Part shown: positions 19,891-30,786 of the stretch, in pieces
How positions within the stretch are numbered: the stretch's first letter is position 1
Layout: every line of letters starts with the position of its first letter
Origin: Serratia liquefaciens
Lineage (GTDB): Bacteria; Pseudomonadota; Gammaproteobacteria; Enterobacterales; Enterobacteriaceae
Direction: 5' to 3'
NCBI GenBank assembly: GCA_012719855.1
Contig: JAAXZN010000001.1
Location: 62,001-126,000 of the forward strand
DNA: 64,000 bases
Position numbers and translations under genes: made by a program
Notes under the pieces: model-generated
The model's database searches: none
The model's input: the letters and a program-made list of their open reading frames with translations, nothing else
Told to the model about the DNA's origin: nothing

Positions 19891-20211
19891 ATGGGAAAAC
19901 TTACGCTGCTATTGCTGGCATTGCTCGGTTGGTTACAGTATTCACTGTGGCTGGGCAAAAATGGTGTTCACGATTACGTGCGGGTCAATGAAGACGTTGC
20001 GCTCCAACAGGGCAGCAATGCTAAATTGAAAGCGCGTAACGATCAGCTGTTCGCCGAAATCGACGATTTGAACGGCGGTCAGGAAGCGATCGAAGAGCGT
20101 GCGCGCAATGAACTGAGCATGATTAAGCCCGGTGAGACTTTCTATCGTCTGGTTCCTGACCAATCCAGACGCAACGCGGCGTCCGCCTCGCAAAATAACC
20201 TACAAAAGTAA
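19891..20211 (+). CDS. ftsB: Cell division protein FtsB
   Basis: A bitopic inner-membrane protein of the FtsQLB divisome complex. The 106 residues (E. coli 103) show an N-terminal membrane segment (about 3-21, [16 protein letters not shown]) and a periplasmic coiled coil (about 30-70). The ATG at 19891 follows GGCGGAG; an in-frame upstream ATG at 19837 would add residues before the membrane anchor. Its stop is 3 nt before ispD. Confidence 0.93.
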   Translation: MGKLTLLLLALLGWLQYSLWLGKNGVHDYVRVNEDVALQQGSNAKLKARNDQLFAEIDDLNGGQEAIEERARNELSMIKPGETFYRLVPDQSRRNAASASQNNLQK

Positions 20212-20214
20212 CGC

Positions 20215-20922
20215 ATGAATCACTCCGCAGGAACCTTTCCATCGGTGATCGCCGTCCTGCCCGCTGCCGGTATTGGCAGCCGCATGCAGGCTGATTGCCC
20301 AAAGCAATATTTAACCATCGGCCACCAAACCATTCTCGAACACGCGATCCATGCGTTGCTGCGCCATCCGCGCATCTCGCAGGTGATTGTGGCAATCGGG
20401 CCGGATGACCAGCAGTTTCACCAGTTGCCGATTGCGCAAGACCCCCGCGTGCAGGCCACCATCGGCGGACAGCAACGCGCCGACTCGGTAATGGCGGGCT
20501 TGCAGTTGGCCGGCGAGGCCAAATGGGTACTGGTGCACGACGCGGCGCGCCCCTGTCTGCATGCCGACGATCTCGATCGCCTGTTGGCGATTACCCAACA
20601 CAGCGACGTGGGGGGCATTCTGGCCGCGCCGGTGCGTGACACCATGAAGCGTGCAGAGCCTGGCCACGGTGCCATTTCTCATACGGTAGAACGTCAGGAC
20701 CTGTGGCATGCGTTAACGCCGCAGCTGTTCCCGCTGGCGTTGCTCAAGCAGTGCCTGCAGCGCGCGCTGGATGACGGGGCGACGGTGACCGACGAGGCTT
20801 CGGCCCTGGAGCACTGCGGCTATCATCCGTTGCTGGTCAATGGGCGTTCGGACAATATTAAGGTCACGCGGCCGGAAGATTTGGCGCTGGCGGCATTCTA
20901 TTTAACTCAGTTAGACAATTAA
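20215..20922 (+). CDS. ispD: 2-C-methyl-D-erythritol 4-phosphate cytidylyltransferase
   Basis: Third enzyme of the MEP isoprenoid pathway, making CDP-methylerythritol. The 235 residues have the nucleotide-binding motif [18 protein letters not shown] and VHDAARPC. It is followed 10 nt later by ispF, in the conserved ftsB-ispD-ispF-truD order. Confidence 0.95.
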   Translation: MNHSAGTFPSVIAVLPAAGIGSRMQADCPKQYLTIGHQTILEHAIHALLRHPRISQVIVAIGPDDQQFHQLPIAQDPRVQATIGGQQRADSVMAGLQLAGEAKWVLVHDAARPCLHADDLDRLLAITQHSDVGGILAAPVRDTMKRAEPGHGAISHTVERQDLWHALTPQLFPLALLKQCLQRALDDGATVTDEASALEHCGYHPLLVNGRSDNIKVTRPEDLALAAFYLTQLDN

Positions 20923-20932
20923 GGAGCGCATC

Positions 20933-21406
20933 ATGCGTATCGGCCACGGTTTTGACGTACATAAATTTGGCGGCGAAGGCCCGTTGGTGATCGGTGGCGT
21001 TCGTATTCCTTATGAAAAAGGTTTGCTGGCCCACTCCGACGGCGACGTAGCACTGCACGCCGCGACCGATGCCCTGCTCGGCGCAGCGGCGCTGGGGGAT
21101 ATCGGCAAGCTGTTCCCGGATACCGACCCGGCCTTCAAAGGTGCCGATAGCCGCGAGTTGCTGCGCGAAGCCTGGAAACGCATCCGTGCCAAAGGCTATC
21201 GTCTGGGGAACCTGGACATCACTATTATTGCTCAGGCCCCTAAAATGGCACCGCACATCCCGCAAATGCGCATTTTCCTGGCGGAAGATCTGCAATGCCA
21301 TATGGACGACGTTAACGTTAAGGCTACCACCACCGAACAACTCGGTTTCACCGGGCGTGGCGAGGGTATTGCCTGCGAAGCGGTTGCCTTGTTGATCAAG
21401 GAATAA
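20933..21406 (+). CDS. ispF: 2-C-methyl-D-erythritol 2,4-cyclodiphosphate synthase
   Basis: Cyclises CDP-ME 2-phosphate in the MEP pathway. The 157 residues carry the metal-binding GHGFDVHKF at the N-terminus and the AHSDGDV and [15 protein letters not shown] motifs. An AAGGAG site precedes it. Confidence 0.95.
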   Translation: MRIGHGFDVHKFGGEGPLVIGGVRIPYEKGLLAHSDGDVALHAATDALLGAAALGDIGKLFPDTDPAFKGADSRELLREAWKRIRAKGYRLGNLDITIIAQAPKMAPHIPQMRIFLAEDLQCHMDDVNVKATTTEQLGFTGRGEGIACEAVALLIKE

Positions 21407-21410
21407 GCGC

Positions 21411-22457
21411 ATGGATATGGCTAACCTGACCTGGCTGCATGGCCAGCCGCAAAGCACCGGCGTGCTGAAGGCCAACCCGGAAGATTTCGTGGTGGTGGAA
21501 GATCTGGGCTTTAAGCCGGATGGCGAAGGCGAACACGTGCTGGTGAACATCCGCAAAAACGGCTGTAACACCCAGTTCGTCGCCGATTATCTGGCGCGCT
21601 TTGCTGGTATTCATGCCCGCTCCGTCAGCTACGCGGGCCTAAAAGATCGCCATGCGGTAACCGAACAGTGGTTCTGTTTGCATCTGCCAGGGAAAGAAAC
21701 GCCGGACTTTACCCAGTTCTCACTGGAAGGTTGTGAAGTGCTGGCCAGCGCCCGCCACCTGCGCAAAATGCGGATTGGCACGTTAAAAGGCAATGCCTTT
21801 ACCCTGGTGCTGCGTCATATCTCCGATCGTCAGGATGTAGAGCAACGCCTGCAGGCGATTGAGGCCGGCGGTGTACCGAATTACTTCGGCAGCCAGCGCT
21901 TTGGGCGCGGCGGTAACAATCTGGTGATGGCACGGCGCTGGGCGAATGACGAGATCCGGGTGAAAGAACGCAGCAAGCGTAGTTTTTATCTTTCCGCCAG
22001 TCGCAGCGCGCTGTTTAACCTGATCGCCAGCCGGCGATTGGCCAACCAGCAGCAACATACCGTGATGGAAGGGGATGCTCTTCAGCTTAGCGGTCGTGGC
22101 AGTTGGTTTGTCGCCAAACCGGAAGAGCTGGAAGCGTTGCAGCAACGCCTGGAGGCCGGTGAGCTGATGATTACCGCTCCTTTGCCGGGTGATGGTGAGC
22201 CGGGCACCGCCGGGGAAGCGTTGAGCTTCGAACAGCAGTGCCTGCTGGAACAGCCGGAGCTGATGTCGCTTTTAAAGCGCGAACGCGTAGATCCGGCCCG
22301 CCGAGCCTTGCTGTTACAGCCGAAAGATATGCAGTGGGACTGGTGGGACGATGCCACCGTCGAACTGCGTTTCTGGTTGCCGGCCGGCAGTTTCGCTACC
22401 AGCGTGGTGCGCGAAATTATGCGGCAGGACAGTAGCGATGCGGACATTAGCGAGTAA
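21411..22457 (+). CDS. truD: tRNA pseudouridine(13) synthase
   Basis: Isomerises U13 in tRNA-Glu. The 348 residues (E. coli 349) include the catalytic Asp near residue 80 in the GLKDRHA motif and the family's NYFGSQRFG motif. It starts 5 nt after ispF. Confidence 0.95.
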   Translation: MDMANLTWLHGQPQSTGVLKANPEDFVVVEDLGFKPDGEGEHVLVNIRKNGCNTQFVADYLARFAGIHARSVSYAGLKDRHAVTEQWFCLHLPGKETPDFTQFSLEGCEVLASARHLRKMRIGTLKGNAFTLVLRHISDRQDVEQRLQAIEAGGVPNYFGSQRFGRGGNNLVMARRWANDEIRVKERSKRSFYLSASRSALFNLIASRRLANQQQHTVMEGDALQLSGRGSWFVAKPEELEALQQRLEAGELMITAPLPGDGEPGTAGEALSFEQQCLLEQPELMSLLKRERVDPARRALLLQPKDMQWDWWDDATVELRFWLPAGSFATSVVREIMRQDSSDADISE

Positions 22458-22465
22458 TAATCAAG

Positions 22466-22486
22466 AAACCGGTTTTACGCCGGTTT
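22466..22486 (+). terminator. Hairpin after truD
   Basis: AAACCGG and CCGGTTT form a 7-bp stem 9 nt past the truD stop. There is no U-run, so termination would be weak; a stronger terminator lies at 22628. Confidence 0.45.
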
Positions 22487-22579
22487 GAGACTGCTGACAA
22501 ACATATAATGTTTGGCGGCAGGCGCTAAAGGTTTTGAAAATAATCAGTAAAATCAATTCATTGATTTTCGGCTGATAAC

Positions 22580-22616
22580 ACAAAGGGGGAAAAGCCACGC
22601 TTTTATCCCCCTTTGT
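22580..22616. repeat. Long imperfect hairpin between truD and surE
   Basis: ACAAAGGGGGA (22580-22590) pairs perfectly with TCCCCCTTTGT (22606-22616), and AAAG/CTTT extends the stem inward. No U-run follows on either strand, so it may be an RNA-processing or stability element rather than a terminator. Confidence 0.5.
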
Positions 22617-22627
22617 CAATAACCTGA

Positions 22628-22651
22628 AACCTGCGCAAGCAGGTTTTTTTT
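22628..22651 (+). terminator. Terminator between truD and surE
   Basis: AACCTGC and GCAGGTT form a 7-bp stem with a GCAA loop, followed by eight T residues. It is a textbook intrinsic terminator on the plus strand and implies that surE has its own promoter downstream. Confidence 0.85.
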
Positions 22652-22843
22652 CGCCATAAAATTGGCTCGCGGCAGTTTAGCCTTGAGTTCCCTGCCTTTT
22701 CCCATGGTCACTGGACATGGCGGGGGCAGTAAACATAATATCTGCTGATTAAGCGCCTCCTTTTGGGCGGTCATATCGAGTAGTTAAATCCCAGGCTGCG
22801 TTAAGCGGTGCCTGGTTGAGAGATAAAAAGAAGACAACCTCTT
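22652..22843 (+). other. surE upstream region
   Basis: The last part of a 386-bp gap between truD and surE. The first part holds the three hairpins listed; this part should contain the surE promoter. No gene is visible. Confidence 0.45.
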
Positions 22844-23605
22844 ATGCGGATATTGCTGAGTAATGACGACGGTGTTACCGCCCCAGGCATTCAGGTGCTG
22901 GCGGCAGCGCTGCGAGAGTTTGCTGAGGTGCAGGTTGTGGCACCCGATCGTAACCGCAGCGGTTCTTCCAATGCGCTGACGTTGGAATCCCCATTGCGCA
23001 CCCTGACGATGCCCAATGGGGATATCGCCGTACAGCAAGGAACACCGACCGATTGCGTCTACCTGGGGGTGAATGCCCTGATGCAACCTGCGCCGGATAT
23101 TGTGGTTTCCGGTATTAATGCCGGCCCCAATCTGGGCGATGACGTTATCTACTCCGGCACCGTGGCGGCCGCCATGGAAGGGCGCCATTTGGGCTTGCCT
23201 GCGCTAGCCGTGTCGTTGAACGGCCATCAGCATTATGCGGCGGCGGCGGCGATCACCTGCCGGGTGCTGCGAGCCTTGCTGCGTGAGCCGTTGCGCACCG
23301 GTAAAATTCTCAATATCAACGTGCCGGACTTGCCGTTGGATGAGATAAAAGGCATCCGAGTGACCCGCTGCGGCAGCCGTCACCCGGCAGATAAGGTGTT
23401 CTGCCAACAGGACCCGCGCGGGCAAAACCTCTACTGGATCGGGCCGCCGGGTGATAAGTTTGATGTCGGGCCGGACACGGATTTCGCTGCGGTAGAACAG
23501 GGTTATGTGGCGATCACGCCATTGCAGGTGGATTTGACCGCCTATGCGGCCCAGGACGTGGTAAAAACGTGGTTAACCAAAGCAGGGGTTGGCGGGGAAT
23601 GGTGA
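22844..23605 (+). CDS. surE: 5'/3'-nucleotidase SurE
   Basis: A metal-dependent nucleoside monophosphate phosphatase linked to stationary-phase survival. The 253 residues show the N-terminal acidic metal site LLSNDDGV and the motif [22 protein letters not shown] in pieces. It overlaps pcm by 7 nt in the surE-pcm-nlpD-rpoS order. Confidence 0.95.
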   Translation: MRILLSNDDGVTAPGIQVLAAALREFAEVQVVAPDRNRSGSSNALTLESPLRTLTMPNGDIAVQQGTPTDCVYLGVNALMQPAPDIVVSGINAGPNLGDDVIYSGTVAAAMEGRHLGLPALAVSLNGHQHYAAAAAITCRVLRALLREPLRTGKILNINVPDLPLDEIKGIRVTRCGSRHPADKVFCQQDPRGQNLYWIGPPGDKFDVGPDTDFAAVEQGYVAITPLQVDLTAYAAQDVVKTWLTKAGVGGEW

Positions 23606-24225
23606 ACAAGCGTATGCACACATTGCTGACGCAACTGCGTCAACAAGGGATCCAGGACGAACGATTGCTGCTGGCCATTGAGGCCGTGCCGCGTGAGCGC
23701 TTTGTTGATGAAGCGCTTGAGCACAAGGCTTATGAGAATACCGCGCTGCCGATCGGCTCGGGTCAAACGATCTCCCAGCCCTATATGGTGGCACGGATGA
23801 CCGAGCTGCTGAACCTGACGCCCACTTCGCGAGTTCTTGAGATTGGCACGGGTTCCGGCTATCAGACCGCCATCCTGGCGCATCTGGTGCAGCACGTGTG
23901 CTCGGTTGAGCGTATCAAGGGATTGCAATGGCAGGCGAAGCGCCGCCTGAAGCAACTCGATCTCCATAATGTTTCCACTCGCCACGGCGACGGCTGGCAA
24001 GGGTGGGCGTCGCGGGGGCCGTTTGACGCCATCATTGTCACCGCCGCGCCGCCGGAAATTCCCCCGGCGCTGATGGAACAGTTGGACGACGGTGGCATTT
24101 TGGTGCTGCCGGTCGGTGAGCAGGCCCAAACCCTCAAACGTATTCAGCGTCAGGGGAACGAATTTGTTATCGATACCGTCGAAGCGGTACGCTTTGTTCC
24201 TTTGGTGAAGGGCGAATTGGCCTAG
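23599..24225 (+). CDS. pcm: Protein-L-isoaspartate O-methyltransferase
   Basis: Repairs isoaspartyl residues in aged proteins using SAM. With the ATG at 23599 the product is 208 residues, the same as E. coli; it keeps the SAM motif [16 protein letters not shown] and the C-terminal [10 protein letters not shown]. The start lies within the surE end behind GGCGGGG. Confidence 0.95.
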   Translation: MVNKRMHTLLTQLRQQGIQDERLLLAIEAVPRERFVDEALEHKAYENTALPIGSGQTISQPYMVARMTELLNLTPTSRVLEIGTGSGYQTAILAHLVQHVCSVERIKGLQWQAKRRLKQLDLHNVSTRHGDGWQGWASRGPFDAIIVTAAPPEIPPALMEQLDDGGILVLPVGEQAQTLKRIQRQGNEFVIDTVEAVRFVPLVKGELA

Positions 24226-24532
24226 CGATTGTCTGAATTTTCGGCAGGAAATGAAATCTGTTGCACTTTCATCCCCTCCGGTTAAGGTTTTAGCGTTTCA
24301 ATAAAACTAATTTTCAATACAATTGCCTTTCTGCGCAGTTGTCTTATGGTGCAGCAGCGCTAATGTGGTTAGCATTGGCGCGCTGTTTTGAGGCTCCGGC
24401 ATGAGGTTTTCTGACGTTCAGGAATCGGCCGCGGGCACCTTTCATTGTAGGAACGTAGAGAATGTTAAAAGCTCAGCTACGATGTAAAGGGTATTTTGGA
24501 TATATCGCTGATATTGCTGTCATGGGGGAAGC
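24226..24532 (+). other. Intergenic region before nlpD
   Basis: About 307 bp of AT-rich sequence expected to contain nlpD promoters, which also feed rpoS in enterobacteria. I see no RNA gene or strong hairpin. Confidence 0.45.
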
Positions 24533-25543
24533 ATGAGCACGGGAAGCCCAATGATTACATTACGCCGGGTTGCGGTGTGTACGATGGTAAGTTTGTGGTT
24601 GGCGGGTTGTACGAACACTGCGTCAACATCGGCCCCTATCAGTAGTGTGAACGGTGGTGGCGCCGGAGCCGCTGCATCCAGCAACGCTGGAACACAGGCT
24701 GGCTCTGAGGGGCACATTGTTTACAACCGCAGTTATACTTCGATCCCCAAAGGGAGCTACAGCGGTAATACCTATACGGTTAAGCGTGGAGACACGCTGT
24801 TTTACATCGCCTGGATCACCGGAAATGATTACCGTGACCTGGCGCAACGCAACAATATTCCTGAGCCTTACAGCCTGAATGTGGGTCAAAACATTCAGCT
24901 TGGTAATGGTTCGGCAGCCGGAAACGGCGGCATGCTGGCGGCAACAGACGCCACCAGCGGTGGCGTACCAAAGCCGCCATCGACCTCCCAGATACAAACT
25001 GCAACGGTTGATTCTCAATCAACTAACGCGTATTCTGATAATTCGGGTAAACAGAATGTAGGTAAGATGTTACCTGCAGCAGGCGCAGTGGCGGCAACTA
25101 CCGCAACAGCCCCTGTTACCGCACCGGTCGTTGCTCCACCAGTGAGCAGCACCGTCAGCAACAGCGCTCCGGTAAGTACCTGGAGATGGCCGACTGACGG
25201 GAAGATTATTGATAACTTTTCCTCATCAGAAGGTGGGAATAAAGGTGTCGATATCGCCGGGTCCCGTGGGCAGCCTATCTTCGCTACCGCCGATGGTCGT
25301 GTAGTGTACGCAGGCAACGCTTTACGGGGTTACGGTAATCTGATCATCATCAAACACAATGATGATTACCTGAGCGCCTACGCTCACAACGACACAATGC
25401 TGGTCCGGGAACAACAAGAAGTGAAGGCGGGTCAAAAAATAGCCACCATGGGTAGCACCGGCACCAGTTCAGTACGTTTGCATTTTGAAATTCGTTACAA
25501 GGGGAAATCCGTAAACCCGCTGCGTTATCTTCCGCAGCGATAG
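24533..25543 (+). CDS. nlpD: Lipoprotein NlpD, murein hydrolase activator
   Basis: An outer-membrane lipoprotein that activates amidase AmiC at the septum. The 336 residues have a lipobox LAGC (Cys26), a LysM domain (about 80-124, [15 protein letters not shown]), a low-complexity Ala/Val/Thr linker and a C-terminal M23-like domain (about 222-333). The M23 zinc site is degenerate: NKGVDIAG replaces the usual HxxxD. This is normal for NlpD and fits an activator without catalysis. In E. coli the main rpoS promoter lies inside nlpD. Confidence 0.93.
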   Translation: MSTGSPMITLRRVAVCTMVSLWLAGCTNTASTSAPISSVNGGGAGAAASSNAGTQAGSEGHIVYNRSYTSIPKGSYSGNTYTVKRGDTLFYIAWITGNDYRDLAQRNNIPEPYSLNVGQNIQLGNGSAAGNGGMLAATDATSGGVPKPPSTSQIQTATVDSQSTNAYSDNSGKQNVGKMLPAAGAVAATTATAPVTAPVVAPPVSSTVSNSAPVSTWRWPTDGKIIDNFSSSEGGNKGVDIAGSRGQPIFATADGRVVYAGNALRGYGNLIIIKHNDDYLSAYAHNDTMLVREQQEVKAGQKIATMGSTGTSSVRLHFEIRYKGKSVNPLRYLPQR

Positions 25544-25597
25544 ATTGGGCAGAATACGCTGTTATTCTGCTCGCGGTATCACGGGTAGGAGCAGCAT

Positions 25598-26596
25598 ATG
25601 AGCCAAAATACGCTGAAAGTTAACGAGTTACATGATGATGCGGATTTCGACGAGAACGCAACGGAAGCGGAATCATTCGACGAAAAAGCACTGGTAGAAG
25701 AAGAGGCCAGTGAGAATGATCTAGCGGAAGAAGAGTTGTTGTCACAAGGCGTGACCCAACGCGTATTGGATGCGACGCAGCTCTATCTGGGCGAAATCGG
25801 TTATTCTCCGCTGCTTACCGCAGAGGAAGAAGTTTATTTTGCGCGGCGTGCACTGCGCGGTGACGTGCCGTCCCGCCGCCGAATGATTGAAAGCAACCTG
25901 CGGCTGGTGGTGAAAATCGCCCGCCGTTACAGCAACCGCGGCCTGGCGCTGCTGGATCTGATTGAAGAGGGTAACCTCGGTCTGATCCGCGCAGTGGAAA
26001 AGTTTGACCCAGAACGCGGTTTCCGTTTCTCGACCTACGCTACCTGGTGGATCCGGCAGACGATTGAACGGGCGATCATGAACCAAACCCGTACTATCCG
26101 CTTGCCTATCCACATAGTTAAAGAACTGAATGTCTATTTGCGCACCGCGCGTGAGCTTTCTCACAAACTGGATCATGAACCGAGCGCTGAAGAGATTGCA
26201 GAGCAACTCGACAAGCCGGTGGATGACGTCAGCCGCATGCTGCGCCTGAACGAACGTATCACTTCTGTGGATACGCCGTTGGGTGGGGATTCGGAGAAAG
26301 CGCTGTTGGACATTCTGGCAGACGAGAAAGACAACGGACCGGAAGACACCACGCAAGACGATGACATGAAGCAGAGCATCGTGAAATGGCTGTTCGAACT
26401 GAACGCCAAACAGCGTGAGGTGCTGGCGCGTCGTTTTGGCCTGTTGGGCTACGAAGCGGCGACGCTCGAAGATGTGGGCCGTGAAATTGGCCTGACTCGC
26501 GAGCGAGTTCGTCAGATCCAGGTTGAAGGTTTGCGTCGCCTGCGTGAAATACTGCAGATGCAGGGCCTGAGTATCGAGGCACTGTTCCGCGAGTAA
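25598..26596 (+). CDS. rpoS: RNA polymerase sigma factor RpoS
   Basis: The stationary-phase and general-stress sigma factor. The 332 residues match the enterobacterial length, with region 1.2-2.4 ([10 protein letters not shown] to [15 protein letters not shown]), region 3 and the C-terminal -35-binding helix-turn-helix ([18 protein letters not shown]). The ATG follows a GGAGCAG site 54 nt after nlpD. The frame is intact. A strong terminator follows. Confidence 0.97.
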   Translation: MSQNTLKVNELHDDADFDENATEAESFDEKALVEEEASENDLAEEELLSQGVTQRVLDATQLYLGEIGYSPLLTAEEEVYFARRALRGDVPSRRRMIESNLRLVVKIARRYSNRGLALLDLIEEGNLGLIRAVEKFDPERGFRFSTYATWWIRQTIERAIMNQTRTIRLPIHIVKELNVYLRTARELSHKLDHEPSAEEIAEQLDKPVDDVSRMLRLNERITSVDTPLGGDSEKALLDILADEKDNGPEDTTQDDDMKQSIVKWLFELNAKQREVLARRFGLLGYEAATLEDVGREIGLTRERVRQIQVEGLRRLREILQMQGLSIEALFRE

Positions 26597-26618
26597 CGTT
26601 GGCAGTTGAACCGCATCA

Positions 26619-26657
26619 AAATAAAAACGGTGAGCATAATGCTCGCCGTTTTTTTTT
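26619..26657 (+). terminator. rpoS terminator (left copy of a duplicated element)
   Basis: AACGGTGAGC and GCTCGCCGTT form a 10-bp stem with loop ATAAT and a run of T. The stretch 26619-26651 matches 28181-28213 at 31 of 33 positions. Confidence 0.9.
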
Positions 26658-26791
26658 AACGAATACCGCAAAACCGCGATTAGGGAAAGACCCGCCGCCG
26701 CCCGCTGGTCGAGGGTTAATGCGAGCTTTTTGCTGTCAGCCTATAGAACATTCTTAGAAGTCGCCGATGCGCTGGCACGACGGGAATGAGA

Positions 26792-27796
26792 TCAGTGAGA
26801 GTCGTAAAGGTTGGCTTTGGTTGCGTGCGCGACGTAGCTGATTGCTTCCTGTGCACGGACGCTATTGCCGGCTTTATCCAGGGGGGGTGAGTAGACTGCA
26901 ATGGCGTATTGGCCAGGGACGACTGCGACCATACCGCCGCCAACACCGCTTTTGGCTGGGACACCTACGTTGTATAGCCATTGCCCTGAGCCGTCATAGA
27001 GACCTGCGATCGCCATTTCTGACAGCACGTTGGGGACGTATTGTTGCTGCAGTAGCTGCTTGCCAGTGAAGGGGGATTTCCCCGCGTTTGCCAATACGGC
27101 CCCCATCTTGGCCAGTTGCTCAGTGGTGGCGCTTACCGAACACTGTTTGGTGTAGATATCGAGCGCTTCGTCGGCATTGCTGTACATGCGGCCATAAGAC
27201 ATCATCAAGCGACTCAGCGCCTGGTTATGCTGGTTAGTCACGGATTCGGAATGATAAACGTCCAGATTAATGCTCAATTTAGCATCGGCGTAGGCGTTCA
27301 TATTGTCGATAATCTGTTGCCAGCGATCGTTGGCATTTTTCGCATTGATAAAGCTGACGGTGCTAATGGCGCCGGCATTAACCAGTGGATTCTGCGGGCG
27401 CTCTGGACGCAGTTCGATGGCGAGGCCAGAATTAAAGGGTAATCCGGTTGAGTTTGCACCCAGCTCATTCAGTACTTTGTCAGCGCCATGTTGATTTAAT
27501 GCGATAGATAAAGAGAATATTTTGGTTAATGATTCCAGTGGAAATGTTTTTTGTGTATCTCCGGCGGTATAGAGCTTGCCATCTACAGTTGCAATCGCGA
27601 TAGCGTAATTTTTATCACTGTAAGCCGCCAATGCAGGAATATAATCAGCAACCCTCCCACGATTATCATTTTTAAATTTCTGATAAGCCGATTGCACGAT
27701 GGCAGCATAGTCGGGAGAGTCCGCAGCTAAGGCGCCGGTGCTGGTCAGGGAAATGAACGGAATGGAAAAAACTATAGCTAAAAGCTTAGGTTTCAT
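26792..27796 (-). CDS. Periplasmic glutaminase (serine-dependent, beta-lactamase fold)
   Basis: Hydrolyses glutamine to glutamate and ammonia. The 334-residue precursor has a signal peptide ending in ALA at about residue 24, so the enzyme should act in the periplasm; the E. coli GlsA1 and GlsA2 enzymes lack one. The family Ser-x-x-Lys motif is SLTK (S89, K92), followed by the NPLVNAGAI and SGVGGG motifs. The ATG at 27796 has a GTAGGAG site. It lies between rpoS and mutS, which are neighbours in many enterobacteria, flanked by duplicated terminators. It is monocistronic. Confidence 0.9.
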   Translation of the reverse strand: MKPKLLAIVFSIPFISLTSTGALAADSPDYAAIVQSAYQKFKNDNRGRVADYIPALAAYSDKNYAIAIATVDGKLYTAGDTQKTFPLESLTKIFSLSIALNQHGADKVLNELGANSTGLPFNSGLAIELRPERPQNPLVNAGAISTVSFINAKNANDRWQQIIDNMNAYADAKLSINLDVYHSESVTNQHNQALSRLMMSYGRMYSNADEALDIYTKQCSVSATTEQLAKMGAVLANAGKSPFTGKQLLQQQYVPNVLSEMAIAGLYDGSGQWLYNVGVPAKSGVGGGMVAVVPGQYAIAVYSPPLDKAGNSVRAQEAISYVAHATKANLYDSH

Positions 27797-28180
27797 AAAA
27801 TGACTCCTACAGGATGGATAGGTGTTTGTATTAAATAAAATGACTGACGTGAGCATTCGCAAGGGGCATTGTTCAAGTGAGAATGCTTTATTGATTTAAA
27901 TACATGCAGCTATAAATGTACTGTTTTAAAAGGGTTTTAATAACAGTATGGTGGTGCAGAGCACCGTAGGAAGGATTGTGCTTTCACCAATGCAGTAGCA
28001 GCGAGCGATCCCGCATTGACAACTGACTGGATATATTGAGGCCTAATTATTCGCTTCGATATGCATCACGTCCAATTGATTATTTTAAGTAATACACATT
28101 AGCTAATAGTCATGTCTAATCAAAAGCAGGATATGAAACATCATTACCTTCATTGTGTAACAATAACGATAAACCTTATT
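27797..28180 (-). other. glutaminase upstream region
   Basis: About 384 bp, AT-rich, holding the glutaminase promoter. No gene seen. A small inverted repeat GGTGC-AGA-GCACC lies near 27952-27964 and could be an operator, but the regulator is unknown. Confidence 0.4.
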
Positions 28181-28213
28181 AAATAAAAACGGTGAGCATC
28201 ATGCTCACCGTTT
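28181..28213 (-). terminator. mutS terminator (right copy of a duplicated element)
   Basis: A perfect ACGGTGAGCAT/ATGCTCACCGT hairpin; on the minus strand it is followed by TTTTTATTT. It is 17 nt past the mutS stop and nearly identical to the rpoS terminator 1.5 kb away. Confidence 0.88.
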
Positions 28214-28230
28214 GCTGTTTATGCGTCGAG

Positions 28231-30786
28231 TTAGACCATATTCTTCAGGCGGTAAATCCATTCCAGCGCCTGGCGCGGAGACAGTGAATCCGGATCCAGG
28301 GCCTCAAGCGCTTCAACCGCCGGAGAGGTTTCCTCGTTCAACAGCGTCATTTGGGTGGCGTCAACGGTTCCGCTGGCGGTGTGGCTGGAGATGGCTTCCA
28401 GTTCCCGCAATTTCTGGCGCGCGCGTTTGATCACTTCACGCGGCACCCCGGCCAGTGCGGCAACCGCCAGCCCGTAACTTTTGCTGGCGGCACCGTCCTG
28501 CACGCTGTGCATAAAGGCGATGGTGTCACCGTGCTCGAGCGCATCCAAATGCACGTTAACCACGCCTTCCATTTTTTCCGGCAGGGTGGTCAGCTCAAAG
28601 TAATGGGTGGCGAACAAGGTCATGGCCTTGATGCGGCTGGCCAGGTTTTCGGCACAGGCCCAGGCCAGGGATAAACCGTCATAGGTCGAGGTGCCGCGGC
28701 CAATCTCGTCCATCAGCACCAGGCTGTGTTCGGTGGCGTTATGCAGGATATTGGCCGTTTCGGTCATCTCAACCATAAAGGTGGAGCGGCCGGAGGCCAG
28801 ATCGTCCGCCGCACCTACGCGGGTAAATATGCGATCGACCGGGCCAATGACCGCCTTGCTTGCCGGCACGTAGCTACCGATATGGGCCATCAGTACGATC
28901 AGCGCCGTTTGGCGCATATAAGTACTTTTACCGCCCATATTAGGACCGGTAATGATCAACATTCGGCGTTGGGGCGACAGTGACAGCGGGTTGGAGATAA
29001 AGGGTTCACTCAACACCTGCTCCACCACCGGGTGGCGACCTTCGGTGATGCGCACGCCAGGCTGCTCGCTCATGGTCGGGCAGGCGTAGTTCAGCGTTTC
29101 GGCGCGTTCAGCCAGGTTGGCTAGCACGTCCAGTTCTGCCAAAGCCGCAGCGCTTTGTTGCAATTCACCCAGATGCGGCAACAGCAAATCGAACAGCTCT
29201 TCGTACAGGCCTTTCTCGATGGCCAGCGCTTTCCCTTTAGAGGTCAGCACCTTGTCTTCGTACTCTTTCAGTTCGGGAATGATGTAGCGTTCGGCGTTTT
29301 TCAGCGTCTGACGACGCACGTAATGGATCGGTACCAGGTGGCTTTGCCCGCGACTGACCTGAATGTAATAGCCATGAACGCCATTGAAACCGACCTTCAG
29401 CGTATCCAGCCCCAGTTTTTCGCGCTCGCGGATCTCGACACGGTCGAGATAGTCGCTGGCACCATCGGCCAAGGCTCGCCATTCGTCCAGCTCGCTGTTG
29501 TAGCCGGGGGCGATAACGCCACCGTCGCGGACCAGCACCGGCGGGGCTTCCACCACGGCGCGCTCCAGCAAGTCCTGCAGTTCATCAAACTGGCCCACCT
29601 GTGACAGCAGGTGCTGCACATGCGGGGTGTTTACGCCTTTTAACAGCGCATGGATATCCGGTAACTGCTGGAAGGCATGACGCATGCGTGCCAGATCGCG
29701 CGGACGGGCGCTGCGCAACGCCAGACGGGCGAGGATACGTTCCAGATCGCCGACCTGACGCAAAGAGGGTTGCAGATCGGCATACAGATCCTGCAGTGCA
29801 CCGATGGCTTGCTGACGATCATTCAGTACCTTGATGTCACGAGTCGGCATATGCAGCCAGCGCTTAAGCATACGGCTGCCCATGGCCGTGACGCTGTGAT
29901 CGAGGATCGCCGCCAGGGTGTTTTCAGTACCGCCGGACAGATTCTGGGTCAATTCGAGGTTACGCCGGGTGGCGGCGTCCATGATGATGCCGTCCTGTTG
30001 ACGCTCCATGGTGATGCCACGGATGTGCGGCAATGAGGTGCGCTGGGTATCTTTGACGTACTGCAGCAGGCAGCCGGCGGCACGCAGTGCCTGATGGGCC
30101 TGTTCAACGCCGAAGCCGGTAAGATCACGGGTGCCGAATTGCAGGTTAAGCTGCTGACGGGCGGTCTCCGGTTCGAATTCCCACAGCGGGCGACGACGCA
30201 GACCATGGCGCTGCTCAATCAGCGACATCTGTTCAAAGGTTTCGGGATAAAGCAGCTCGGCGGGATTAGTGCGTTGCAGCTCGGCCGCCATGGTCTCGAT
30301 ATCTGCCGGTTCGGCAACGCGGAAACGGCCGGAGCTGATGTCCAGCGTCGCGTAACCAAAGCCACGTGCGTCCTGCCAGATGGCGGCCAGCAGGTTGTCC
30401 TGACGCTCCTGTAACAAGGCTTCGTCGGTGATGGTGCCAGGCGTGACGATGCGCACCACTTTGCGCTCAACCGGGCCTTTACTGGTGGCCGGATCGCCGA
30501 TTTGTTCGCACAGGGCAACGGATTCACCAAGCTGCACCAGTTTGGCCAGGTAGTTTTCCACCGCGTGATGGGGGACACCGGCCATGGGAATAGGCTCCCC
30601 TGCCGAGGCACCGCGCTTGGTCAGCGAAATATCCAGCAGTTGGGACGCGCGCTTGGCATCATCGTAGAACAGCTCGTAGAAGTCGCCCATGCGGTAGAAC
30701 AGCAGGATCTCGGGATGCTGGGCCTTGAGGCGCAGGTACTGCTGCATCATTGGCGTGTGTGAATCGAGCTTGTCGGTGCTATTCAT
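28231..30786 (-). CDS. mutS: DNA mismatch repair protein MutS
   Basis: Recognises mismatches and starts methyl-directed repair with MutL and MutH. The 851 residues (E. coli 853) include the mismatch-stacking motif F36-Y37-E38 (GDFYELF) in domain I, Walker [10 protein letters not shown] near residue 614, [12 protein letters not shown], and the C-terminal helices ending in WIYRLKNMV. It is convergent with rpoS across the glutaminase insertion. The frame is intact. Confidence 0.97.
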   Translation of the reverse strand: MNSTDKLDSHTPMMQQYLRLKAQHPEILLFYRMGDFYELFYDDAKRASQLLDISLTKRGASAGEPIPMAGVPHHAVENYLAKLVQLGESVALCEQIGDPATSKGPVERKVVRIVTPGTITDEALLQERQDNLLAAIWQDARGFGYATLDISSGRFRVAEPADIETMAAELQRTNPAELLYPETFEQMSLIEQRHGLRRRPLWEFEPETARQQLNLQFGTRDLTGFGVEQAHQALRAAGCLLQYVKDTQRTSLPHIRGITMERQQDGIIMDAATRRNLELTQNLSGGTENTLAAILDHSVTAMGSRMLKRWLHMPTRDIKVLNDRQQAIGALQDLYADLQPSLRQVGDLERILARLALRSARPRDLARMRHAFQQLPDIHALLKGVNTPHVQHLLSQVGQFDELQDLLERAVVEAPPVLVRDGGVIAPGYNSELDEWRALADGASDYLDRVEIREREKLGLDTLKVGFNGVHGYYIQVSRGQSHLVPIHYVRRQTLKNAERYIIPELKEYEDKVLTSKGKALAIEKGLYEELFDLLLPHLGELQQSAAALAELDVLANLAERAETLNYACPTMSEQPGVRITEGRHPVVEQVLSEPFISNPLSLSPQRRMLIITGPNMGGKSTYMRQTALIVLMAHIGSYVPASKAVIGPVDRIFTRVGAADDLASGRSTFMVEMTETANILHNATEHSLVLMDEIGRGTSTYDGLSLAWACAENLASRIKAMTLFATHYFELTTLPEKMEGVVNVHLDALEHGDTIAFMHSVQDGAASKSYGLAVAALAGVPREVIKRARQKLRELEAISSHTASGTVDATQMTLLNEETSPAVEALEALDPDSLSPRQALEWIYRLKNMV

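Noticed and set aside
24533-25543. NlpD as a broken peptidase
   Set aside because: The missing zinc-ligand His in the M23 domain is a normal property of NlpD activators, not a mutation.
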